From CALGLS01 sp047626155 (GTDB lineage: Bacteria > Bacteroidota > Bacteroidia > Chitinophagales > Saprospiraceae): a stretch of 64,000 nucleotides of DNA. Where the stretch lies: contig JBLHRR010000002.1 in assembly GCA_047626155.1 (NCBI GenBank), positions 62,001 to 126,000 of the forward strand. The letters run 5' to 3'. Shown piece after piece: positions 53,569-60,636 of the stretch; position 1 is the stretch's first letter; the number at the start of each line of letters is the position of its first letter. A model generated the notes under the pieces. It made no database searches. It was not told the DNA's origin and saw nothing but the letters and a program-made list of their open reading frames with translations. The position numbers and the translations under genes are program-made.

Positions 53569-54403
53569 CTGGAGTAGGATTGGCTTCTAGTTCACTAATG
53601 TCTTTTTGCATTAAATCATTGACGACATAGACATAACTGGTCTTTCTGAGATCATTGATCAGTCTCACATTGATACCAAAAAGATTGCTTCCAGGTTCCA
53701 GCCAAACAGAGTCTATTGTACCGACTATAATCCCTCTTGGAAACATATCGGAGTAGCCACTGGTTTGAATGGTGTCGCCTCTTTGTACCTCCACATATTT
53801 CGGCACATCTTCCATTCTAAAATGTCTAGCGTCAAACCCTTTCCAAATGAGAGAACCAAACTCTCGATTTCTTTTTATCTCTACACTAGTCCGGCTATTC
53901 CGATTGAGCAAGGACAATACTTTGCTGTGGTAAGGTGAAGTGGCAATGGTGACGCCAATAATGCCGCCTTCTACTCCTGAGCCGATAACGCCTCTGTGCG
54001 GTAGGATGCCATGGTTTGATCCACGATTGATACGGATATAATTGTTGGCATTCTTAACCTGGTTTTTAGTCACCTTGGCCGAGGTATAAATGTATTGCTG
54101 AAGAGAGTCTTTATTGTAGGTACTGTCTTTTAGAATGGTATTAAGGAAATGGGCATTTTTTAACTCGCCTCTAAGGACTGCGTTTTCGGCAGCAAGACTG
54201 CTTGCTACATCTGCCATTTTCATGAAACTGAAAGCCCAGTTCATTCTGCTGTCAACAGCGCCGGATAAACTGTCCATATTGCTGTCGTAGATCGCCTTCT
54301 GCTCGTTATTGTTTTTTAGGACAAAGGAAAAGCAGATGACTTCTAACAGCAAGAAAGAAATCACACCACCAAACTGGATAAGTAAAAAAATCAGATTGCG
54401 CAT
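53561..54403 (-). CDS. mreC: Rod shape-determining protein MreC
   Basis: A 280-residue bitopic protein: N-terminal helix (ISFLLLEVICFSFVLKN), a coiled coil to ~95, then the beta-barrel periplasmic domain (AKVTKNQVKNANNYIRINRGSNHGI, GVIGSGVEGGIIGVTIATSPYHSKVLSLLNRNSRTSVEIKRN, PRGIIVGTIDSVWLEPGSNLF). It binds and activates PBP2. Between mreB and mreC is a 149-base gap that carries a repeat remnant (54520-54555), unlike the tight mreC-mreD joint. Confidence 0.93.
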   Translation of the reverse strand: MRNLIFLLIQFGGVISFLLLEVICFSFVLKNNNEQKAIYDSNMDSLSGAVDSRMNWAFSFMKMADVASSLAAENAVLRGELKNAHFLNTILKDSTYNKDSLQQYIYTSAKVTKNQVKNANNYIRINRGSNHGILPHRGVIGSGVEGGIIGVTIATSPYHSKVLSLLNRNSRTSVEIKRNREFGSLIWKGFDARHFRMEDVPKYVEVQRGDTIQTSGYSDMFPRGIIVGTIDSVWLEPGSNLFGINVRLINDLRKTSYVYVVNDLMQKDISELEANPTPDE

Positions 54404-54519
54404 GATGGTTTAGCCGACTAATACCTCGCGTGCAGCTTTCCTCTTTCCGGAGGGCCGGGGGCTTGCGTAGGTTTTGAAGAGAGGTTGTTGTTTTGTAATG
54501 ATTTTCTCTAACAGTATGA

Positions 54520-54555
54520 TTAGTATTACACAAAAAATAATTTCCCGATTTCTTA
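54520..54555 (-). repeat. Truncated family A element abutting the mreB stop
   Basis: TTAGTATTACACAAAAAATAATTTCCCGATTTCTT matches one end of the 130-bp element, and stops there. On the minus strand the mreB TAA is followed directly by the element end (TAAGAAATCGGG), so the insertion or deletion boundary lies at the stop codon. Confidence 0.7.
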
Positions 54556-55584
54556 CACAGACCGGCGGTCAATTAAAAAGGAAAACTTATCCGTGTTCTT
54601 CAATGCAATAGCGGTACCTCTTACTACCGCACGTAATGGATCTTCTGCTACATGAACAGGAAGCTTTGTTTTTGCCGCAATTCGCTTGTCGAGGCCTCTG
54701 AGTAATGCACCACCACCAGTAAGGTAAAGGCCGGTTTTATAAATATCAGAAGCCAGCTCAGGAGGTGTCGTTTCCAGTGCTTTAAGGATGGCATCCTCTA
54801 CTTTAGAAATAGATTTGTCAAGACAGTGTGCTATTTCCTGATAAGAGACCGTAATTTGTTTTGGAATACCTGATAAAAGATCACGGCCATTAACGGCGAA
54901 ATCTGGAGGTGGATTCTCTAGTTCCTGTAGGGCAGAGCCAGCGTGTATTTTGATTTGTTCCGCCGTACGTTCTCCAATTAGGATGTTGTGCTGGCGTTTC
55001 ATATATCCCATGATGTCCTTAGTGAATTCATCACCTGCCGTTCGGATGGATTGATCACAAACAATACCGGATAAAGCAATGACCGCAATTTCTGTCGTAC
55101 CTCCTCCTATGTCAATAATCATATTTCCAATAGGCTCTTCTACATCCAGACCTATACCCAAAGCTGCTGCCATTGGTTCATGAATCAAATACGTTTCTTT
55201 GGAGTCTACGTGATCCGCAGAATCGAAAACAGCTCTTTTTTCTACTTCCGTAATTCCTGAAGGAATACAGATAACCATTTTCATGTGGCTGAAAAACCGC
55301 TTACGAGCTCCAGTCATATTGATTAAACCCTCAATCAAATTTTCTGCAGCCTGGAAATCTGCAATAACACCATCTTTCAATGGACGTATTGTTTTTATAT
55401 TATCGTGGGTTTTTTCGTGCATCTGCATCGCCTTTGTTCCCACAGCTATAGTCTCTCCTGTTTTTCTATTGATCGCAACAATGGAGGGCTCGTCAACAAT
55501 AATTTCACCATCCTGAATAATCAAAGTATTAGCAGTGCCTAAATCAATAGCTAGTTCCCGAGTGAAGAAGTTGAATAATTTCAT
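54553..55584 (-). CDS. mreB: Rod shape-determining protein MreB (actin-like ATPase)
   Basis: 343-residue actin-like cytoskeletal protein that organises side-wall growth under the membrane. ATP-site motifs: AIDLGTANTLI (phosphate 1), GNMIIDIGGGTTEIAVIAL (phosphate 2), LYLTGGGALLRGLD (adenosine). Normal length; first gene of the mre operon. Upstream is a minus-strand TAGTTTTG motif (55691-55698, a -7 candidate) and a 7-bp hairpin (ACCAAGC/GCTTGGT, 55646-55667) that would be in the leader. Confidence 0.96.
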   Translation of the reverse strand: MKLFNFFTRELAIDLGTANTLIIQDGEIIVDEPSIVAINRKTGETIAVGTKAMQMHEKTHDNIKTIRPLKDGVIADFQAAENLIEGLINMTGARKRFFSHMKMVICIPSGITEVEKRAVFDSADHVDSKETYLIHEPMAAALGIGLDVEEPIGNMIIDIGGGTTEIAVIALSGIVCDQSIRTAGDEFTKDIMGYMKRQHNILIGERTAEQIKIHAGSALQELENPPPDFAVNGRDLLSGIPKQITVSYQEIAHCLDKSISKVEDAILKALETTPPELASDIYKTGLYLTGGGALLRGLDKRIAAKTKLPVHVAEDPLRAVVRGTAIALKNTDKFSFLIDRRSV

Positions 55585-55690
55585 TAATTAGTATTGCCTG
55601 TTTTCTCTAAAAAGATAAGTGCAGTGGATACAATTTCTTAAAATGACCAAGCGATTTATTGCTTGGTTTATTTACCCTGCACACATCCTG

Positions 55691-55698
55691 CAAAACTA
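55691..55698 (-). promoter_or_regulatory. Putative -7 box of the mre operon
   Basis: TAGTTTTG (minus strand), 106 bases before mreB; the leader would include the hairpin at 55646-55667. No -33 TTTG. Confidence 0.4.
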
Positions 55699-55789
55699 AC
55701 GAATAAATAGGATAGAAGGGAATAAAAATCTAAAAAATCTAAATAAGTAGTGCACTACTACCTTTAGAGGGGAGCTAGTTAATTAAAAG

Positions 55790-55818
55790 GCTAATTTTCA
55801 ACAAATTAGCAGCTTTTT
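55790..55818. terminator. Terminator-like hairpin after the M16 gene
   Basis: GCTAATTT / AAATTAGC stem with a four-to-five base loop; T6 follows on plus and TTTTAATT on minus, 50 bases beyond the M16 stop. Confidence 0.55.
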
Positions 55819-55867
55819 TCGGGCTCGTAATGGCTGCTAAAACAAGTACTATGAAAGCGCTAGAGCG

Positions 55868-57205
55868 CTAAACCGCACCTACAGTCACTTCCCACAGGTC
55901 ATCAGCAGACAAATATTGCTGGGCCAGCTCTTGTAACCGCTTCGGGCTAACCGTCCTTATCTCCGTAGTCAATTGCTCAAAATCATCGTGTCCCAAGTCC
56001 TCGGAAACGGCGGTTTTGACGACGCTAGCTACATTAAAAGGACCATCAAGGAGCGTCAGTAAATTGCCTAGCATATAGCTCCGAACCATCTCCAGCTCCT
56101 CACCTTTTACGACATGGCCGAGCAGCTTTTGTAGCTCCACATAAATCTCTTTCTTTGTATCTTCAACTTTATCTGTACTCACCTCCGTAGCGATGCAGAA
56201 ATAGCTGTCCTCATGCATGGCATCTATCGTTGAGTAGATGTTATAAGTATAGCCTTTCTGCTCCCGGATATTTGTCATTAGTCGAGAACCAAAGTAACCT
56301 CCAAGTATGGTGTTCAAAACTAAAAGGGCTTTGAAGTCTTTGTGCTTTCGATTAATGTGTAGTCGTTTCCCAATACGAATAGCGGTTTGAACAGCTCCGT
56401 CCAAAGAAATATGCACTTTTTGCGGCGTTTCTGTTTTGCTTTCCGTTGGGAAAAAAGCAGGAGGGGCATCGTGGGTAGGCATTTTTTGAAAACAGTTATT
56501 CAAAATCGCCACCTGTTCTTCGCCGATCTTACCACTTAAAATAATGCTACAGCGATTGGCGACAATCTGCTTGGTCCAATAATCGACGAGGTCTTTTCGC
56601 GTAAGCGAAGCATAGCCTTCCGGCGAACTATTATAACCATATGGGTGGGCACTTCCAAATAGTTTTTCCGTAATGGTACGATAAGCAATGGTATCCGGCT
56701 GTGCCAAATCGACCAATAATCGCTGGCGGCTATTTTCTTTGTAACTCTGTAATTCCTTTTCTGGAAAGGTGGGTTCTAAAATTAATTCGGCCAACAATGC
56801 CGCCATTTTATCAAAGTATTTAGTCAGAGAGAACAAGGCAATATTGGTGGTATCCAAATTAACTGGAAAGCTGAGGCTACTGCCATAAAAGTCCAACTGT
56901 TCCGCAATTTCTGCAGCGCTGTGTCTTGCCGTTCCTTCTTTGATCATCCTCAAGGCAGCTCGTGCTACCATCTGCTTCTGTTCATATGGTCGACCTGCCT
57001 GACAGATAAAATCAATTTTCACCACATCTTGCGTACCCATATTGATGACATAGACTGGAATGCCGCAATCCAAAACAAACTTTTGCGGAAGCGCTAAAGT
57101 CAAATTCTGAATAGGGTGAATGGTAGGCGGAATACTTCTGTCTGGCATGTAATGAGCTTGTAGAAAATGAAACGCGAAGGTACTCAATTTGTATCTATTC
57201 AGCAT
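55868..57205 (-). CDS. M16-family (insulinase-like) peptidase homologue lacking the zinc motif
   Basis: A 445-residue M16 fold protein (FICQAGRPYEQKQMVARAALRMIKEGT; ILSGKIGEEQVAILNNCFQ; KALLVLNTILGGYFGSRLMTNIREQKGYTYNIYSTID). Active members carry HxxEH in the first segment; here that position reads ARAALRMIKEGT, so zinc cannot bind. The RLMTNIREQKGYTY stretch matches the arginine/tyrosine motif of the non-catalytic partner in heterodimers. No active M16 gene lies next to it. ATG 57205 or in-frame ATG 57148 could be the start; no signal peptide is evident with either, suggesting a cytoplasmic protein or an unrecognised export. Confidence 0.85.
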   Translation of the reverse strand: MLNRYKLSTFAFHFLQAHYMPDRSIPPTIHPIQNLTLALPQKFVLDCGIPVYVINMGTQDVVKIDFICQAGRPYEQKQMVARAALRMIKEGTARHSAAEIAEQLDFYGSSLSFPVNLDTTNIALFSLTKYFDKMAALLAELILEPTFPEKELQSYKENSRQRLLVDLAQPDTIAYRTITEKLFGSAHPYGYNSSPEGYASLTRKDLVDYWTKQIVANRCSIILSGKIGEEQVAILNNCFQKMPTHDAPPAFFPTESKTETPQKVHISLDGAVQTAIRIGKRLHINRKHKDFKALLVLNTILGGYFGSRLMTNIREQKGYTYNIYSTIDAMHEDSYFCIATEVSTDKVEDTKKEIYVELQKLLGHVVKGEELEMVRSYMLGNLLTLLDGPFNVASVVKTAVSEDLGHDDFEQLTTEIRTVSPKRLQELAQQYLSADDLWEVTVGAV

Positions 57206-57314
57206 GAAACTGTCAGCTATCGACCGTTGGCTATTAATTTCCCACTAACGACGAATAGGAAGGTCAAAAGTTAAGGGCGAATTTCTGAATAGTTATCTTA
57301 ATTATGACTTATAA

Positions 57315-58289
57315 CTAACGTGCAGACAACCACTTCAAAATCTCTTTTGTCTTTTTGTTAATCACCGCTGCGGGTAATTCAACCTCAATTTGTTTCTCCA
57401 TGTCTATCGCCGTTTTGCTTGTTCCATTGGCGTTGAGCAAAATAATGAAGCGGTTGTCTTTCACAGACGCATTAATAGTTGTGTTGAGATCGAGAGGTAT
57501 TTTGAAAAGTAGGTTAGCGATCATTCCGTCTTGATCATCATTCAGCCTTGGTATTAAAGCCTGAGTTTGTCCGTTTTCATTTTTCAATAAAAACAAGGAA
57601 TGGTAGCTTCCATTATTCTCGGAGTAGAACTCTGCGGAGGGGAGAATGGCAGTAGGTTCTTCTTTGTTTATTAAATTAAAAACAGAGGCGCCCTGATCGA
57701 TTGAAAGGCCAACAAGGTATCGATCCCAGATGGCCAGTCCTGCCGGTTGACCGGATTGAGCATCTATTGCAATTCTTTTGTTATAGAACTTCGGCTTCAT
57801 TTGCGGAAGTAATTTTTTAGTAGCTACATCGTAACAATAAACATACTCAGTGCCTTGCGTGCAAAGTACCTTGTTGAGACTTTCGTAAGTGTTCGTATTC
57901 AAATACCAGGGGAAATCCGGGCTGCGGTTGACGGGTAAAACTTCTTTAAAAAGGATGCTGCAATCAGTCGTATTCATAGCCGTAAAGATTCGGTGGCTTT
58001 CGCCAAAATCAATATCTTTAGTTGTTGAATCTGCGGAAATACCTACTAGGACTTGTGCTGTTTTGATCCAGTAGGAGTTATTTTCTAACACTGTTCCTGC
58101 AATTAGGCACTGGTGGGTTTCGGGAGCGGTTCTTCGTGCTTGGATGGATGGTGCTGCTGCATTATTGTCGTTTTCTCCTGGGCTGGTTGTTGCACTGGAG
58201 TCGGGTTTTTTTTTTCCATCTTCTGTGCAAGAGTTGATGCTGATGCAGAGGAGGAGGGAGAGGGTTAGGAGGAAGGTATGTTTTTTCAT
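57315..58289 (-). CDS. Lipoprotein, unknown (beta-propeller-like)
   Basis: A 324-residue predicted lipoprotein: signal peptide with lipobox SINSC (Cys 21) and a Ser/Lys-rich linker to ~55. The remainder alternates short strands (CLIAGTVLENNSYWIKTAQVLVG, LAIWDRYLVGLSIDQGASVFNLINKE) and looks like a propeller or beta-sandwich. No family recognised. It and two following lipoprotein-like genes on the same strand lie between M16 and the BlaI operon. Confidence 0.7.
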   Translation of the reverse strand: MKKHTFLLTLSLLLCISINSCTEDGKKKPDSSATTSPGENDNNAAAPSIQARRTAPETHQCLIAGTVLENNSYWIKTAQVLVGISADSTTKDIDFGESHRIFTAMNTTDCSILFKEVLPVNRSPDFPWYLNTNTYESLNKVLCTQGTEYVYCYDVATKKLLPQMKPKFYNKRIAIDAQSGQPAGLAIWDRYLVGLSIDQGASVFNLINKEEPTAILPSAEFYSENNGSYHSLFLLKNENGQTQALIPRLNDDQDGMIANLLFKIPLDLNTTINASVKDNRFIILLNANGTSKTAIDMEKQIEVELPAAVINKKTKEILKWLSAR

Positions 58290-58413
58290 TGTTATTGTTT
58301 TCTAATTAAAGGAGGTGGCGGAGCAATTGGATATGTCCTGTGGCAAAGTACATTAATTCCTTGACCGTTTTTGTAGCCAGGAGATGTGCTAGGTGTTAGG
58401 CACAGAATTTATC

Positions 58414-58977
58414 TTATTTTTCCTTAGCTATTAACCGATATCTTTCAAGTCCTCTTTCTATGAATTCTTGATAATCTAAAGCTCTTCTTTTATAGCTAAT
58501 ATGGTGAATTATTGGTTTTCCATTATGATCTAGAATAGTTAATAATGGTTGAGTATTCGAATTAAATTCTTGCATTTCATAATTACTATTCTTGTGTCCG
58601 AGGTTGGATAGGTACCTTTTTTTTCCTTTAAAACGTATATTTTTTCTGTCTTCTTCTAATAGATCTGTCTTATCGTCAACATATAAAATAACAGGTATAA
58701 AGTTTTCCCCAATTATTTTCCTGTTCCGTCTATTTAAAAACAGTCTTTCTTCATATGAATTATCCGCAACACATGCATGCCCTGTAAATAGCAAAAGAAT
58801 TGGTAATCTCATTTCTTTAGAGCATTTAATACCATCATCTATATCTGTAAATCCTTTTAGCCCGTTAAAATCAACGATCCTATATTTGCTGTCAGAATCA
58901 CAAACGTCGTAATCAATACTATAGCAAGATATTATTAAAACAATCAACAATATAAATATGGTGGAATTAAATTTCAT
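58414..58977 (-). CDS. Thioredoxin-like lipoprotein resembling DsbD C-terminal domain, CxxC degenerate
   Basis: A 187-residue exported protein with an N-terminal helix and a Cys at 18 in VLIISC (possible lipobox). Residues ~55-185 resemble the thioredoxin-like C-terminal domain of DsbD: PILLLFTGHACV, then NRKIIGENFIPVILYVDDKT, FNSNTQPLLTIL and Y in the last strands. The CVNC/CxxC redox pair is C69-V-A-D72, so only one redox Cys remains; disulphide exchange is not possible in the usual way. A thiol-binding or purely structural role is inferred. AT-rich relative to its neighbours. Confidence 0.65.
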   Translation of the reverse strand: MKFNSTIFILLIVLIISCYSIDYDVCDSDSKYRIVDFNGLKGFTDIDDGIKCSKEMRLPILLLFTGHACVADNSYEERLFLNRRNRKIIGENFIPVILYVDDKTDLLEEDRKNIRFKGKKRYLSNLGHKNSNYEMQEFNSNTQPLLTILDHNGKPIIHHISYKRRALDYQEFIERGLERYRLIAKEK

Positions 58978-59014
58978 TTGTCTTTTGAGTATACCTTTTT
59001 TTTCTAAACTTCAT

Positions 59015-59947
59015 CTATTTTCTCACCCGTACCCTTTTCGCTTTAGGCTTTATAAAAACCGTCTGCTCCGAAGCAATATACAACTTCCCATCATCCAAAA
59101 AATCCAAAGACTCAAACTGCGTAGCAATGATAAAAGAAGGCGCTCGCCGTTTTCGCAAACTCCCTTTGAAAAAATCATCGCCCTCAAAATCCGTGAAATA
59201 AAAAATAGAGGCTTTAGAAAAAGGAAAGAAACCGAAAATCCTTTTGTAGTCATAAGCCAGTAATGCCACCGTCTTTTTATCTGGGCTAATCGCAGCAGCG
59301 GTAACCACTCGATCTTTCAAATAAATGCTGTCTTTTAGAATCGCATTTTGCTCCCCCGCTTTGTCCATCAACGTATAATGTTTGCAGTAGTAATTGCCTT
59401 GTCCAACTCTGTTTTTTGAAAAGAGATGAAGTTTTTCATTGTGCCAAAGGAAAGCTTCCATGTCAAAATTCCAATGAGCACGGCTCGGAGGAAATTGCTT
59501 TTGGTCGGAATAACTAAACAGAATAGAATCGAGTTGTTGACTTTCTTGATTGTATATATATATGCGAAGATCTTGTCGCTTATTATTGTTGTTGCCAAAA
59601 TCACCGATATAAATATTGCCTTTGTCGTCAGTAGTGAGGTCTTCCCAATCTCTGTTTCTTATACTTGGGAAATGGAGGCTGTCTGTTACTTGTCCACGAC
59701 CATTCGTTTTGTAAAGAGTCGAAGGGTGGCCGCCGTCATTGAGCCACCAGAAGGATTGTGGGTTTTGCAAATAGAGCCCAGAAACTTCTTTTAGAGCGGG
59801 AGGTAACTTAAAACGGGCCTTAGTCGTCTTTGTGGTACAGGAGGAGATTAGTACCATTATTAAGATGAAGACTATGGCCTTAAGTGCAAAGAAGAAAGAA
59901 GTGTTTTTATACGACTTTAAAATAGGTATAATCATAGATTTTCGCAA
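59015..59947 (-). CDS. Lipoprotein, beta-propeller-like
   Basis: A 310-residue exported protein, probably lipid-anchored (LISSC, Cys 37; the leader is long, and an internal start at MIIPILKSYK is possible). Repeated strands: ALKEVSGLYLQNPQSFWWLND, DWEDLTTDDKGNIYIGDFGNN, FDMEAFLWHNEKLHLFSKNR, TAAAISPDKKTVALLAYDYKRIFGF, QFESLDFLDDGKLYIASE. The DWEDLT-D-GNIYIGDFGNN pattern resembles an SdiA-regulated/teneurin-like propeller seen in surface proteins. No enzyme motif; ends with a basic tail (KPKAKRVRVRK). Confidence 0.65.
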   Translation of the reverse strand: MRKSMIIPILKSYKNTSFFFALKAIVFILIMVLISSCTTKTTKARFKLPPALKEVSGLYLQNPQSFWWLNDGGHPSTLYKTNGRGQVTDSLHFPSIRNRDWEDLTTDDKGNIYIGDFGNNNNKRQDLRIYIYNQESQQLDSILFSYSDQKQFPPSRAHWNFDMEAFLWHNEKLHLFSKNRVGQGNYYCKHYTLMDKAGEQNAILKDSIYLKDRVVTAAAISPDKKTVALLAYDYKRIFGFFPFSKASIFYFTDFEGDDFFKGSLRKRRAPSFIIATQFESLDFLDDGKLYIASEQTVFIKPKAKRVRVRK

Positions 59948-60076
59948 ACGAAGGGAGAGGGTTAAGAAATACAGAGAAATGTTTAAATGTAATACTCATA
60001 CGCTAAAATCATCCCTGAATCTAAAAAACAAAGAACGTTAAAATTTTCTTAAGAGATTAGGAGAAAAGTTAAAATG

Positions 60077-60124
60077 TTTGCATTTACGAAAGTATTCGTA
60101 TATAATTGTACGAAGTTGTTCGTA
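60077..60124 (+). promoter_or_regulatory. Promoter with twin BlaI-type operators
   Basis: TTTG (60077-60080), 20-base spacer, TATAATTG (60101-60108, one mismatch to TAnnTTTG). Operator 1 is TACGAAAGTATTCGTA (60085-60100), filling the spacer; operator 2 is TACGAAGTTGTTCGTA (60109-60124), covering the start site. Both have arms TACGAA/TTCGTA around four bases; centres are 24 bases apart. The blaI ATG is 109 bases downstream. Confidence 0.75.
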
Positions 60125-60232
60125 GTTGTTGAGGGTAACACATTAAACTTAGATTTTACACTCATTTCATTACTACGGAAAACCATGGAGCTACTAATAG
60201 CCTCCAACCGTACGCTAAAAAAAAATTGAACT

Positions 60233-60631
60233 ATGTTAAATCGATCAATTCCTAAACCTACCGAGGGCGAACTAGAAATTCTACATGTGCTGTGGTCTAA
60301 TGGTCCTTCTTCGGTAAGATTCGTAAATGATAAACTCAATGAGAATCGAGATGGTAAAAAGATGGGATATACCACGACTTTGAAGATCATGCAACTTATG
60401 TTTTCGCCAAAGAATTTGGTTATCAGAAATACGGACAGTCGGATGCATATTTACGAAGCAACCGTTACGGAAAATGACACACAGAATGCCTTGTTGCAAA
60501 AATTTGTGGATCGCACCTTCAAAGGTTCTGCCATGCAATTGGTGATGCAAACCTTAGGCAATCATCAAGCAACTTCAGAAGAGCTGGAGCAAATCAAAGC
60601 CCTTATTCAATCCATTGAAAACCAAAAATAA
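60233..60631 (+). CDS. BlaI/MecI/CopY-family repressor
   Basis: A 132-residue winged-helix repressor (PTEGELEILHVLWSNGPSSVRFVNDKLNE, KMGYTTTLKIMQLMFSPKNLVIR) with a C-terminal dimerisation helix region (LLQKFVDRTFKGSAMQLVMQTLGN, SEELEQIKALIQSIE). Family members bind as dimers to paired palindromes and are cut by their M56 partner to release repression. The twin TACGAA-N4-TTCGTA palindromes upstream fit autoregulation. The next gene, an M56 protease, starts 5 bases after the stop. Target beyond this operon unknown. Confidence 0.93.
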   Translation: MLNRSIPKPTEGELEILHVLWSNGPSSVRFVNDKLNENRDGKKMGYTTTLKIMQLMFSPKNLVIRNTDSRMHIYEATVTENDTQNALLQKFVDRTFKGSAMQLVMQTLGNHQATSEELEQIKALIQSIENQK

Positions 60632-60636
60632 AGCTG

